DNA from: an uncultured Eisenbergiella sp.
GTDB taxonomy: Bacteria > Bacillota > Clostridia > Lachnospirales > Lachnospiraceae
Reading direction: 5' to 3'
Assembly (NCBI GenBank): GCA_947627215.1
Contig: CANQVD010000015.1
Coordinates: 1-64,000 of the forward strand
Length of the DNA stretch: 64,000 nt
Below are positions 22,203 to 32,464 of the stretch, piece after piece. Each line of letters opens with the position of its first letter. Position 1 is the first letter of the stretch. A program made the position numbers and the translations under genes. Under the pieces are notes generated by a model, which was not told the origin of the DNA, made no database searches, and was given only the letters and a program-made list of their open reading frames with translations.

Positions 22203-23883
22203 ACGGTCCGGGAACGGAATCGGCAGAAGGCTGTATCCGCTTTTCTGTATCGTCCTGATGCTGCAGATGGTCACGGCGTTCTCTTTCTGCCTGAGAAAAA
22301 CAGGATTCCATTCTGACGAATATTATTCGTATTATTCTTCCAATGTGACCTGGGGTCTGGTCCCCACGGACCGGGAATGGAAGGACGGCACGGAGATCCT
22401 CAACGAATTCCGGGTGCTTCCCGGAGAGCGGTTCCGGATCCCCACGGTGGTGCGCATGCAGTCCTACGATGTCCATCCGCCGTTTTATTATATTCTGCTG
22501 CACATCGCCTGCTCGCTGGCCCCGGGGACCTTCAGCAAATGGCCGGGGCTTGTCCTGAATCTGCTTTTCTTTGCGGCGAGCTGGTGCGTGCTGGCGGCGC
22601 TGGCCGGGGAGCTGTGGGCGGAGGCGTCCGGTGCGAAGGAGCGAAACGGCGCCGCGGCGGGCGAAGAGAGCGGCCGGGGACAGGGGATCGCGCTGGCGGC
22701 CTGCCTGCTCTACGGGTTTAATCCCGCGGTGCTCAGCGGCGTCATGCTGACGCGGATGTATACGCTGCTTTCGCTCATGGTGCTGCTGATTACGCTCGTG
22801 CATGTGAGGGCGCTGCGGAGGAGACGGCGGGGACCGGGATTTTATCTGGCGACGGCGGCGGTCGTCTGGCTCGGATTTCTGACCCATTATTATTTTGCGG
22901 TATATCTGTTTTTCCTGGCAGGCGGCACGGCGCTCTTTCTTCTGTTTCGGAAAGGAGAGGGGAAAACGCTGTCCGCGCGCTGGAAGGACTGTCTGCTCTA
23001 CAGCGGAACGGTGATCGGGGCCATGCTGGCCGCCGCAGCCGCTTATCCGGCCTGTCTGGGACATATTTTCCGGGGATATCGCGGGACGGAGGCGATGGGA
23101 GCCTTTTTTGATCCCGGGAATACGTTTGGCCGGCTGCGGTTCTTCACAGGACTGCTCAATGAATATGTGTTCGGTTCGATGCTCTGGATCGCGGCGCTGA
23201 CCCTGCTCTGTCTCGGCCTGCTCCTGTTTTGGCGCGGGAGAGAGAGGCGGGAGCGCCCGGTCGGAGAGCGGCTTCCGTTTCCGGAGCGGTATTGCTGCCT
23301 GTGTATCGTATCGGCAGCGGCGCTGGGGTATTTCGCCGTGGTGACCAAGACCGCGCTCCTGACGGCGGAGGAGGCGATCCGGTATCCGCTGCCCGTATAC
23401 GGTCTGTTTTTGCTTCTGACCGTCCTGCTCGCCGCCCTGTTCGCGGATCGGATCGGCGGGAGAGTGATCCGGTTTTTCCCGGCGTTCCTTTGTCTGATCC
23501 TGTTCGCCGGAGAACTGCGGGGCCTGGCGGGGGACAGGGTTTTGTTCCTTTATGAACAGGATGCGCCGGATATCGCGTTCGCACGGGAGCATCATGACGA
23601 TGCTGTGGTCTATTTTTATAATCCGGAACTGATGTGGATGATCTGGGATGATTCCCTGGAGCTGATGCAGTATGACAGGATTTATTTTGTGAATCTGGCG
23701 GACACCTCGCCGCTGGAGGACGAGACGCTGCGGGAAGCGGAGCGGATCTATGTTTACTGCGCCAGGACGCAGGACACGAAAAAAGCCCTGACGGCGGCGC
23801 AGGCCGCGGCAGGGCCGGAAGCGGGCACCCCGGTTCTCGTCCGGGAGCTGCTCTATTGCGATCTTTATGAGATTGCCCGATAA
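22195..23883 (+). CDS. Polytopic membrane glycosyltransferase (GT39/PMT-like)
   Basis: 562 aa, many TM segments; YDVHPPFYYILLHIACSLAP resembles the early acidic/His motif of lipid-linked-sugar GT-C enzymes. Overlaps the rfbD stop. Confidence 0.7.
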   Translation: MNKRSGNGIGRRLYPLFCIVLMLQMVTAFSFCLRKTGFHSDEYYSYYSSNVTWGLVPTDREWKDGTEILNEFRVLPGERFRIPTVVRMQSYDVHPPFYYILLHIACSLAPGTFSKWPGLVLNLLFFAASWCVLAALAGELWAEASGAKERNGAAAGEESGRGQGIALAACLLYGFNPAVLSGVMLTRMYTLLSLMVLLITLVHVRALRRRRRGPGFYLATAAVVWLGFLTHYYFAVYLFFLAGGTALFLLFRKGEGKTLSARWKDCLLYSGTVIGAMLAAAAAYPACLGHIFRGYRGTEAMGAFFDPGNTFGRLRFFTGLLNEYVFGSMLWIAALTLLCLGLLLFWRGRERRERPVGERLPFPERYCCLCIVSAAALGYFAVVTKTALLTAEEAIRYPLPVYGLFLLLTVLLAALFADRIGGRVIRFFPAFLCLILFAGELRGLAGDRVLFLYEQDAPDIAFAREHHDDAVVYFYNPELMWMIWDDSLELMQYDRIYFVNLADTSPLEDETLREAERIYVYCARTQDTKKALTAAQAAAGPEAGTPVLVRELLYCDLYEIAR

Positions 23884-23949
23884 GCGCCGCCGCCGGAGGA
23901 AGGCCGTTTTCCGGCATCCCGAATACGGGGGGAATAACGCCGCCGGGAC

Positions 23950-24411
23950 TCAGCCGAGCCAGAAACAGTAGCCCAGCCCGATCAGAATGCCCAGAATGGC
24001 GCCCACCAGAACCTGCATGGGCGTATGCCCGACGAATTCCTTCAGCCGCTCTTCATAGGAGAGCGGCCTTCCCATATTTTTGAAGAAATCAATCATTTCG
24101 TTGATCACCTGCGCCTGCAGGCCGGTTTCCCGGCGCACCCCCCGCGCGTCGTACATGACGATGATGGCGAGGATCGCGGAAACGGCGAACTGGAAGCTGC
24201 CGCCGCCGTACTGGTATCCGGCCGCCGTCGCCAGCGCGCAGACGGTGGCGGAGTGGGAGCTGGGCATGCCGCCACTGCCCACCAGCCGTTCCCAGTCGAA
24301 GCCGTAAAAATGCATATGGATCACCGTTTTGAGAAGCTGCGCCACCAGCCATGCGGCGGCAGCGGACATAAATACCGTATTGTGGACCAGTGCGTTAAGA
24401 AAATCCATTGT
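23950..24411 (-). CDS. Divergent PAP2 family protein (DUF212/YuiD-like)
   Basis: ORF 23950..24423, alternative M giving MDFLNALVHN; GMPSSHSATVCALATAAGYQYG and VMYDARGVRRETGLQAQVINEM. Confidence 0.88.
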   Translation of the reverse strand, partial: TMDFLNALVHNTVFMSAAAAWLVAQLLKTVIHMHFYGFDWERLVGSGGMPSSHSATVCALATAAGYQYGGGSFQFAVSAILAIIVMYDARGVRRETGLQAQVINEMIDFFKNMGRPLSYEERLKEFVGHTPMQVLVGAILGILIGLGYCFWLG

Positions 24412-24511
24412 GCTCATCCTCATCCTTTTGTCTGTAAGAAACCGCCTGCCGGCAGGAGCCGGCCTTGCACTCCGGATTTCATTTTACACTGTTTGCAGGA
24501 AAATTACAAGC

Positions 24512-24645
24512 GCGCGGAAATTTCTCGGGTAAAAGCGGAAATTTCTCAGATAAAAGCGGGCTGCGGGCTTCTCAGGTGAAAACGGAGCTTTTCAGGGAAA
24601 AGCGCCGCGCGGACGGAAACCTACAAAGCGCCGTGCGGACGGAAA
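24512..24645. repeat. Two adjacent short direct-repeat blocks
   Basis: gcggaaatttctcgggtaaaa / gcggaaatttctcagataaaa, then gcgccgcgcggacggaaac / gcgccgtgcggacggaaac. Confidence 0.75.
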
Positions 24646-24715
24646 CGGGAATGTGTTGAAAACGGGAACGCGGTTATGATAAGATAAAAAAAATTCGATA
24701 AAGGAATGCATAGCG

Positions 24716-26494
24716 ATGGTTATGGTTCTGGTATTCTGGTGCTATATCGCCGCCGTCTCCTTTCTGACCGGCTTCGCGGTACTTGCGCCGTTTCAGAAAA
24801 AAAGTACATATCAGATCCGGCATGTCACATCCTATCTGCTGGCGGGACTTCTGACGCTGAATGTATACGCCCAGTGCTTCAGCCTGTTTTCCGGCGTGGG
24901 GCTGTGGGCGAATCTTCTGGCGGCCGCCTTTGCCGCCGTCGCCTGCGCGGCGCTGCGCAGGGAGATCCGGCTTTTTCTGAAAAGGAAATGGGAGGACTGC
25001 GGCAGGGGGAAGCTGGCGCTGGCGGTTTTCCTGACGGTGCTGTTCGCATACGGCTCCTCCAGAGGTTATATGCACTATGATACCGGTCTCTACCATGCCC
25101 AGAGCATCCGCTGGATCGAGGAATACGGGGTGGTGCCGGGGCTGGCCAATCTGCACAGCAGGTTCGGCTATAACAGCGCGGCGTTTGCCCTGTGCGCGCT
25201 CTTCGGCGGCGCGGGTCTGACCCGGTATCCGATGCACTGTCTTCCGGGCTTTTTCGCGCTGATGTGCGCGGTCAGATGTACGGCGCTGACGCGCTTTTTC
25301 GGCAGGAGGAGGAATGGGGACCGGCTGCAGATCCGTCTTTCGGACTTTTTGTATATCGGCTGCGTCTTTTATCTGGTGGCGGTTTTCCGCGAGCTGGTTT
25401 CGCCCGCTTCGGATTACTTCGCCATGCTGATCCTGTTTCTGGTGATGACGGCCTGGACGGAGCTTCTGGAGGAAAGGGTGACGGAGATCCTGCCCCATGC
25501 GCTGCTGGCGGAGTGCCTGGTCTATGCGGCCACGGTGAAGCTTTCCGCCGCCGCGCTGCTGGTGATGGCGTTGTATCCGGCGGTTCTTCTGCTCCGGGAA
25601 AAGCGGTGGAAGCAGATCGCGGGATATCTTCTGCTGGGCGTGGCCATCGCCGCCCCCTGGCTGGTCAGGAATGTGATCATTTCCGGCTGGCTTTTTTATC
25701 CGTTCACGTTCCCTGACTGTTTCCGGCCGGACTGGAAGATCCCGAAAGGATATGCGGACAGCGACGCTTTCGAGATTCAGGTCTACGCGAAGGAAATTTT
25801 TGATGTGCTGCAGAAGGACCGGCCCTTCGCCCTGTGGTTCCCCAACTGGTTTTCGGCCCAGACGTTCCTGGACCGGCTTCTGGTTCTCTGGGGCTGGCTG
25901 GCGCTTCCGGCGGGGATTCTGATGATGGCCGTGACGGCGGGGAAGGCGGGGATTCGGGCGTGCAGGCGTCTTCGGCTCCGGCGCTTTTCGGGCACGGAGA
26001 ATGCAGGGCCTTCCGGTAATTTTCCGGCCCCGGCGGGCGCGGGGCTTCCCGGTCCCGGCGGCCTTCTGGTTCTGGAGGGCGCGGCAGCGGTGGGATTCCT
26101 TTTCTGGCAGTTTAGCGCGCCGCTGGTGCGGTACGGATATTTTTATGTGCTCTTTCTGCCGCTCCTCACCTTTGGGACGCTCTATCTGCGCCTTTTCGGG
26201 AAAAGCGCCGGAGGTTTTTACGGATTTGTGGCGATATTGGTGGCTTTTTTGCTCTACAGGGGGTATAATTTAAGCCGGATGGTGATGGAATTTGCAGGAG
26301 AGCCCTATTATTTCTGGCAGCAGGATTACGGAGACTGGCCGGCCTTCACCTATGAGGTGGACGGGGTGACGGTTTATGTGCCGGAGGACCGGGGACAGAT
26401 CGGCTATGACAAGTTTCCGTCCTCTCCTGTGGTGCAGGATATCGAACTGCGGGGGGATACGCTTCGGTCAGGATTTCGGAAGCGGAGCCGGTGA
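24716..26494 (+). CDS. Large polytopic membrane protein of the polysaccharide locus
   Basis: 592 aa, about 12 hydrophobic segments; HYDTGLYHAQSIRWIEEYGVVPGLANLHSRFGYNSAAF motif. Confidence 0.65.
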   Translation: MVMVLVFWCYIAAVSFLTGFAVLAPFQKKSTYQIRHVTSYLLAGLLTLNVYAQCFSLFSGVGLWANLLAAAFAAVACAALRREIRLFLKRKWEDCGRGKLALAVFLTVLFAYGSSRGYMHYDTGLYHAQSIRWIEEYGVVPGLANLHSRFGYNSAAFALCALFGGAGLTRYPMHCLPGFFALMCAVRCTALTRFFGRRRNGDRLQIRLSDFLYIGCVFYLVAVFRELVSPASDYFAMLILFLVMTAWTELLEERVTEILPHALLAECLVYAATVKLSAAALLVMALYPAVLLLREKRWKQIAGYLLLGVAIAAPWLVRNVIISGWLFYPFTFPDCFRPDWKIPKGYADSDAFEIQVYAKEIFDVLQKDRPFALWFPNWFSAQTFLDRLLVLWGWLALPAGILMMAVTAGKAGIRACRRLRLRRFSGTENAGPSGNFPAPAGAGLPGPGGLLVLEGAAAVGFLFWQFSAPLVRYGYFYVLFLPLLTFGTLYLRLFGKSAGGFYGFVAILVAFLLYRGYNLSRMVMEFAGEPYYFWQQDYGDWPAFTYEVDGVTVYVPEDRGQIGYDKFPSSPVVQDIELRGDTLRSGFRKRSR

Positions 26495-26543
26495 GCCCGC
26501 CGCCGGGACGGCGATGCGGAAAGGGAAAAGGTCGAAGGACAGC

Positions 26544-27611
26544 ATGAAGACATACGGCGTTATTATGGCGGGCGGCGGCGGCACGCGGTTCTGGCCGCTG
26601 AGCACCAGAGAGGAACCGAAGCAGTTCCTGAACCTGACCGGGAAAGACATCCTGGTGAATGAGACCATAGACAGACAGCGCGCGTTTATCCGTCCGGAGG
26701 ATATTTTCGTGGTCACCAACCGGACGCAGGTGCCGCTTCTGCTGGAGCGCACCGGCGGGAGGCTGCGCAGAGACCATGTGCTGGCGGAGCCGGCGGCGCG
26801 CAACACGTCGGCCTGTATCGGCTATGCCGCCATGGAGATCGTCAGGAAGTATGAGGACGGCGTGATGTGCGTCTTTGCCGCGGATCATCATATCCGGGAC
26901 GAGGAAGCGTATGTCCGGGTGATGCGGCAGGCCGTGCGCATCGCGGAGGAGACGGACGCGCTGGTGACCGTCGGGATCCGCCCTGTCTTTCCTTCCACGG
27001 GATACGGCTATATCAGGAGCCGTGCCGTGGCGGGCAGGGATTACCGCGAGGTGGAGGAGTTCGTGGAGAAGCCGGATGCGGATACGGCGAAGGCCTATCT
27101 GGATGCCGGCTGCTATGCCTGGAACAGCGGCATGTTCGTCTGGAAGGCCTCCACGATCCTGCGGTATTTCCGGGAGCTTCTGCCGGATGTCTATTCCTGC
27201 CTGGAAAGGATCGGCGGGGCCATGGGGACGCGGGAGGAGGCGCGCGTGATCCGGGAGACATATCCCTCCATTCCCAAAATCTCTGTGGATTACGGCATTC
27301 TGGAGCGGGCCCGGGGCGTCCTCATGCTGGAGGGCGACTTCGGCTGGAGCGATGTGGGAAGCTGGGATACGCTGGAGGCCGTGCGCAGGCCGGACGGAAA
27401 CGGCAATATCGTCTCCGGAGATACGCTGCTTCTGGACGCGCGGGACTGCGTGGTATACGGTGGGCAGAAGCTGGTGGCGGTCGTTGGCGTACAGGACCTG
27501 GTGGTGGCCGAAGGGAAAAACGCCATACTGGTGCTGCCGAGGACGGAGGCGCAGCGCGTGAAGCAGGTGGTGGAGCTGCTGGAAAAGGAAGGGAAGACCG
27601 GCTGGCTCTGA
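26544..27611 (+). CDS. manC: Mannose-1-phosphate guanylyltransferase
   Basis: ATG at 26544: MKTYGVIMAGGGGTRFWPLSTREEPKQFLNL; FVEKPDADTAKAYLDAGCYAWNSGMFVW. Confidence 0.92.
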   Translation: MKTYGVIMAGGGGTRFWPLSTREEPKQFLNLTGKDILVNETIDRQRAFIRPEDIFVVTNRTQVPLLLERTGGRLRRDHVLAEPAARNTSACIGYAAMEIVRKYEDGVMCVFAADHHIRDEEAYVRVMRQAVRIAEETDALVTVGIRPVFPSTGYGYIRSRAVAGRDYREVEEFVEKPDADTAKAYLDAGCYAWNSGMFVWKASTILRYFRELLPDVYSCLERIGGAMGTREEARVIRETYPSIPKISVDYGILERARGVLMLEGDFGWSDVGSWDTLEAVRRPDGNGNIVSGDTLLLDARDCVVYGGQKLVAVVGVQDLVVAEGKNAILVLPRTEAQRVKQVVELLEKEGKTGWL

Positions 27612-27758
27612 GCCCTTCCGCCGCGGCGGGCGCGCAAAAGCGCGAAAAATATCGATGTCTTTTCGTTTTCTGTCATATCTTTTGCGTGGTAAGATGAGGA
27701 TGGACGCGGGGCGCCGCGCCCTGAAACGGCCGTTCGCGAAAGAAGGAGGGACATCATC

Positions 27759-28133
27759 ATGTTGGCGGAAAAGAAAAGCGCGCTGGAAACAGAACGTTAC
27801 GTTTCAAAGCTGATGCTGGAGCTGGGGATCCCGGCACATCTGAGAGGCTATTATTATTTGCGGGAAGCGGTGATCCTGTCCGTTTCCGATATGGAACTGG
27901 TGAGCAGTGTGACGAAGCTTTTGTACCCGGTGATCGCGAGACGGTACAAAACCACGCTGCAGCGGGTGGAGCGGGCGATCCGCAACGCCATCGAGGTGTC
28001 CTGGGAGCGGGGCAATCCGGATATGTTCGAGGAGCTGTTCGGGTTCAGCCGCATGACAGGCTCCGCCCGGCCCACCAACAGCGAGTACATTGCGCGGATC
28101 GCAGACCGGGTCCGGCTGGATGAAACGGCGTGA
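27759..28133 (+). CDS. Stand-alone Spo0A C-terminal (DNA-binding) domain protein
   Basis: 124 aa; YVSKLMLELGIPAHLRGYYYLREAVILSV...LYPVIARRYKTTLQRVERAIRNAIEVSWERGN; no receiver domain in ORF or upstream. Confidence 0.88.
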   Translation: MLAEKKSALETERYVSKLMLELGIPAHLRGYYYLREAVILSVSDMELVSSVTKLLYPVIARRYKTTLQRVERAIRNAIEVSWERGNPDMFEELFGFSRMTGSARPTNSEYIARIADRVRLDETA

Positions 28134-28175
28134 CCGGCCGGCCTCTTCCGGGGGCGGGTCCGCGGGGAGAGAGAA

Positions 28176-29102
28176 ATGTTGCTGAGTGTGATCGTGCCCT
28201 GTTATAATGAGGAAGAAAACGTGCCCCTCTTCTATGAGGAGATGATGAAAAACACGCCTTTTCTGGAACGGGAGGGGCTGGAGGCGGAGATCATCTATGT
28301 GGACGACGGATCGAAGGACGGAACCGCCGCGCAGGTGAAAAAGCTGCACGAGCGGGACGGACGGGTGCATCTGGTGTCCTTTTCCCGGAATTTCGGCAAG
28401 GAGGCCGCGATCTATGCGGGCTTTTGCCGCGCGAAGGGAGACTATGTGGTGATGATGGATGCGGACCTGCAGGATCCGCCGTCGCTGCTGCCGGAGATGT
28501 TTTCCTGGATCAGAAAGGGATACGATTCGGTGGCCACGAGGCGGGTGACGCGCAGGGGGGAGCCCCCGATCCGGTCCTTTTTCGCGCGCCTGTTTTACCG
28601 GATCATGAATCGCATTTCCAAAACCGAGATCGTGGACGGGGCCAGGGATTATCGGCTGATGACCCGGCAGGTGGTGGACGCCATTCTCGCCATGTGCGAA
28701 TATAACCGGTTTACCAAGGGAATCTTCGGCTGGGTTGGTTTTGAAACCAAATGGCTGGAATATGAAAATGTGGAGCGGGCAAGGGGAGAGACGAAATTCA
28801 ATTTCTGGAAGCTGTTCCTCTATTCCATCGACGGGATCACGGCCTTTTCCACCGTCCCTCTGGCGATCTCTTCCGTCATGGGCCTGGTATTTTGTCTGGC
28901 GGCCTTTGCGGCGATCATCGCCCTGATCGTGAAGAACCTGCTGTTTCACGATCCGGTGGCCGGATGGCCCTCGCTGGTGTGCATCATTCTGCTGGTGAGC
29001 GGCGTCCAGCTCTTCTGCATCGGGATCCTGGGACAATATCTGGCGAAGACCTATATGGAAGTGAAAAAACGTCCGATCTATCTGGTGAAGGAAGAACTGT
29101 GA
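28176..29102 (+). CDS. GT2 glycosyltransferase, GtrB/DPM1-like with two C-terminal TM helices
   Basis: LSVIVPCYNEEENVPLFYEEM, DADLQDPP, KRPIYLVKEEL tail. Confidence 0.9.
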   Translation: MLLSVIVPCYNEEENVPLFYEEMMKNTPFLEREGLEAEIIYVDDGSKDGTAAQVKKLHERDGRVHLVSFSRNFGKEAAIYAGFCRAKGDYVVMMDADLQDPPSLLPEMFSWIRKGYDSVATRRVTRRGEPPIRSFFARLFYRIMNRISKTEIVDGARDYRLMTRQVVDAILAMCEYNRFTKGIFGWVGFETKWLEYENVERARGETKFNFWKLFLYSIDGITAFSTVPLAISSVMGLVFCLAAFAAIIALIVKNLLFHDPVAGWPSLVCIILLVSGVQLFCIGILGQYLAKTYMEVKKRPIYLVKEEL

Positions 29103-29140
29103 GCGCGGTTCGTGCCGGAACGGACAGGAGGAGCGCGGGA

Positions 29141-29893
29141 ATGGCAGCGGTCAGCATCGTGACGCCCGTTTACAACGCGGCGGCCTATCTGGAAAAAACG
29201 GTGGCGCTGGTGGAAGCGCAGACGTATCCCGACTGGGAGCTGCTTCTGGTGGACGACCATTCCGCCGACGGCAGCCGGGAGCTGATGGAAAAGCTGGCAG
29301 AGCGGGACGGGCGTATCCGGGTGCTGGAGACGGAGCCCGGAAAGAAAGGGGCGGCCAACGCCCGCAATGCCGGGACAGGACAGGCGCGGGGCCGGTATCT
29401 GGCCTTTCTGGACGCGGATGACGTCTGGCGGGCGGACAAGCTGGAACGGGAGCTTGCGTTTCTCCGGGAAAAGGGCGCGGCCTTTGCTTTTACCGCCTAC
29501 GAATTCGGAGATGAGAACGCGGCGGGGACCGGGAAGGTGGTGCGCGTGCCGCAGACGCTTTCCTACCGGCAGGCTCTTTCCCGGACGGTGATTTTCACCA
29601 GCACCGTGCTGTTCGATCTGACCAAAATAGACAGAGCGCTTTTGTATATGCCGGAGGTGCCCAGCGAGGATACCGCGGCCTGGTGGAGGATCCTGCGGGC
29701 CGGGCATACGGCCTGGGGCCTGAACGAGAATCTGGTCATTTACAGAAGACCGAAAAAATCCCTTTCGTCCAATAAATTCGCTGCGGTTTCGCGCATCTGG
29801 AGGCTGTACCGCGATCGGGAGGGGCTGTCGGTTCTGGCCAGCGCGCGATATTTCTGCCTCTGGGCGCTGCGGGCCACGCTGCGCAGGCTGTGA
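29141..29893 (+). CDS. GT2 family glycosyltransferase
   Basis: ATG at 29141: MAAVSIVTPVYNAAAYLEKTVALVEAQTYPDWELLLVDDHSADGS. Confidence 0.88.
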   Translation: MAAVSIVTPVYNAAAYLEKTVALVEAQTYPDWELLLVDDHSADGSRELMEKLAERDGRIRVLETEPGKKGAANARNAGTGQARGRYLAFLDADDVWRADKLERELAFLREKGAAFAFTAYEFGDENAAGTGKVVRVPQTLSYRQALSRTVIFTSTVLFDLTKIDRALLYMPEVPSEDTAAWWRILRAGHTAWGLNENLVIYRRPKKSLSSNKFAAVSRIWRLYRDREGLSVLASARYFCLWALRATLRRL

Positions 29894-29946
29894 CCGCGGA
29901 GGCGGCGAAAATACAGAGGGGAAATTTCTCGGAGGAACGGGGAAAT

Positions 29947-31344
29947 ATGAAGAAGCGGAAGGATTCGCAAAAGAGACTTTTCATACTGGCGCTGTCCCTG
30001 ATCGGACTGTGCATCCTGACTTCTTTTTATGCGCATGACTGGTTTGTATATTATTATCAGCATATCCGGAACAAGACCGCGAACCGGTTCTACGTCAACG
30101 GACATCTTCTGATCATCGGCCTGTATTTCGTGCTGCTCTTTTTCTTTTCCAATACCTACGGGGCGCTGAAGATCGGTTATCTGAAGCCCATGGACATTTT
30201 TCTGTCCGAGCTGTTTTCCCTGCTGTGCGTGAATGTGATTTCCTACTGCCAGCTATCCCTGATGTACGGCTGGTTCATCCTGGGCGGGCAGCGCATGATC
30301 GCCATGACGGTATTTCAGCTTTTGTTCTTCGCCTTCTGGGACTGGAGCACGAATTTTCTCTACCGGAGGATCTTTCCGCCGCGCCGGCTGCTGCTGGTAC
30401 ACGGAGAGCGCCCCATAGAGGATATCATGAATAAGTTCGCGACCCGTCAGGACAAGTACTGCGTGGCGCGCTGCATTTCCATCGGGGAAGGGTATGAGGC
30501 GATCATCCGGGCGGTAGCGGAGTATGATGCCATCGTGCTCTGGGATATCCCCACGCAGGACCGGAACGAGCTGCTGAAATACTGCTACAGCCGTTCCATC
30601 CGGATCTACATGATGCCCAAAATCCCGGACGTCATCATCAAGGGAAGCTCGCAGCTCCATCTGTTCGACACGCCGATCCTGCTGACCCGGGAATACGCGC
30701 TGAGCGCGGAGCAGCGCATAATCAAGCGGTGCATCGATGTGGTGTGCGCGCTGCTCCTGCTGACGCTGGCCTCCCCCTTCATGCTCATCACAGCCGCCGC
30801 CATCCGGCTCTACGACGGCGGTCCGGTGCTGTACAGGCAGGTGCGCTGCACGAAGGATGCCAGGGAGTTCCAGATCCTGAAATTCCGCAGCATGCGGGTG
30901 GATGCGGAGAAGGATGGGGTGGCCCGGCTGGCCTCCAGGAACGATTCCCGCATCACGCCCATCGGGAGGTTCATCCGCGCGGTGCGCATCGATGAGCTGC
31001 CGCAGCTCATCAATATTTTACGGGGTGAGATGTCCTTTATCGGTCCCCGGCCGGAGCGCCCGGAAATCATCGCGCAATACATGCAGGAAATGCCGGAGTT
31101 CGCGTTCCGCATGAAGGTCAAGGCCGGTCTGGCGGGCTACGCCCAGGTCTACGGGAAATATAACACGACGCCCTACGACAAGCTGAAGCTGGATCTGTTC
31201 TACATTGAGAACTATTCGGTCTGGCTGGATATCAAGCTGATGTTTCTGACTGTCAAGATCCTGTTCATGCCGGACAGTACGGAGGGTGTGGACAGCGGAC
31301 AGGTGACGGCTCTGAAGGAGCATATCCGGGAGCAGGAAAAATAG
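29947..31344 (+). CDS. Exopolysaccharide polyprenyl glycosylphosphotransferase (initiating sugar transferase)
   Basis: N-terminal TM domain; KRCIDVVCALLLLTLASPFMLITAAAIRLYDGGPVLYRQVRCTKDAREFQILKFRSMRVDAE; RIDELPQLINILRGEMSFIGPRPERPE. Confidence 0.94.
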   Translation: MKKRKDSQKRLFILALSLIGLCILTSFYAHDWFVYYYQHIRNKTANRFYVNGHLLIIGLYFVLLFFFSNTYGALKIGYLKPMDIFLSELFSLLCVNVISYCQLSLMYGWFILGGQRMIAMTVFQLLFFAFWDWSTNFLYRRIFPPRRLLLVHGERPIEDIMNKFATRQDKYCVARCISIGEGYEAIIRAVAEYDAIVLWDIPTQDRNELLKYCYSRSIRIYMMPKIPDVIIKGSSQLHLFDTPILLTREYALSAEQRIIKRCIDVVCALLLLTLASPFMLITAAAIRLYDGGPVLYRQVRCTKDAREFQILKFRSMRVDAEKDGVARLASRNDSRITPIGRFIRAVRIDELPQLINILRGEMSFIGPRPERPEIIAQYMQEMPEFAFRMKVKAGLAGYAQVYGKYNTTPYDKLKLDLFYIENYSVWLDIKLMFLTVKILFMPDSTEGVDSGQVTALKEHIREQEK

Positions 31345-31429
31345 GACGGCGCCGGCGGGGACGGGAGAGAAATCCGGGAGCGCGCGGGCGATTCGGCCGC
31401 ACATGCGCCGGGCGGCGGGAGAGTGACAT

Positions 31430-32464
31430 ATGCAGGGGAAGGAATCAAAACGGGAAGCGGAGATCTTCTGGAACGCGGGGGTGGACCTGAAGCGCCTTAC
31501 GCTCTGCCTTCGGAAAGAATTATGGATCGCGGCCGCGGCGGCCCTGTGCGGTGCGCTGCTTGCGGGCGCGGTTTATCTGGCTGTCCGCCGGCTTTCCATG
31601 GGAGAGCCGCAGTACCGGGCCCAGGCGCTGTTCGCCATCCGGTATGACATCCAGGAGGAGGACGAGACTCTGAAGGCCTTTATCAACGAATACAACGCCT
31701 ATACCTGGGGCGATGTGATGCGTTCGGACAAAGTGGTTCCTGCCGTGCTGGAGGCGGTGCCGGAGATGAGCCGGGAGGAAGCGGAGGCCTGTCTGGATAC
31801 CTCCATCGCGTCCGATCCGGAGTTTTTGAACGTCGGGTTTACGACCGGGAGCGCGGCGCTGTCCGAGCGGGTGCGGGATGCCTACGTCCGGGCGATGGCC
31901 GCCTTCGGAGAGACGATGCGGGACCGGGGGCTGACCGCGATCGAGGCGTGGAAGCTCACGCCCGCCCGGCCGGTGTCCGTACCCAACCGGGTGCTCTATG
32001 CCATGGAGCTGGGCGCGGTCCTGGGTCTGCTGGCCGGCGGGCTGTTTCTGACAGGCCGCTGTGTGCTGGACGATTCCGTCCTGCTGGCGGAGGATATCCG
32101 GCGGTATTATCCGTATCCGGTGCTCGGATACCGGACGGAGGATCCCGGTGTGTTCTGGAATGCGCAGTTGGATGCCAATCTGGCCCGGATCGCTGAAAAG
32201 GGGGACTTCGCGGAGGTGTCCCTGGAGGAGATCATGACGCCCGGCGCGGACTTCGCCGGACTGCGCGCCGTGCCCGCTGCGCTGCGGGTCCCCTGGGGGA
32301 CGCCCTGCCTGCGCCGTCTGGGGCCCGCGCTGGAAACGCTGGAGATCCAGGAGGTGAAGGTCTGCGGCTTCATCGTCATGGGGGCGGACAGCCGCTTTCT
32401 GGACCGGTACTATGGGATGCGCGGAAAGAGGCGGACGGCCGGGAACGGGGGGGACGGATCATGA
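31430..32464 (+). CDS. Wzz/Wzc-N-like chain-length determinant protein
   Basis: TM near N-terminus and second TM (LYAMELGAVLGLLAGGLFL) flanking an extracytoplasmic region; adjacent to the sugar transferase. Confidence 0.7.
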   Translation: MQGKESKREAEIFWNAGVDLKRLTLCLRKELWIAAAAALCGALLAGAVYLAVRRLSMGEPQYRAQALFAIRYDIQEEDETLKAFINEYNAYTWGDVMRSDKVVPAVLEAVPEMSREEAEACLDTSIASDPEFLNVGFTTGSAALSERVRDAYVRAMAAFGETMRDRGLTAIEAWKLTPARPVSVPNRVLYAMELGAVLGLLAGGLFLTGRCVLDDSVLLAEDIRRYYPYPVLGYRTEDPGVFWNAQLDANLARIAEKGDFAEVSLEEIMTPGADFAGLRAVPAALRVPWGTPCLRRLGPALETLEIQEVKVCGFIVMGADSRFLDRYYGMRGKRRTAGNGGDGS

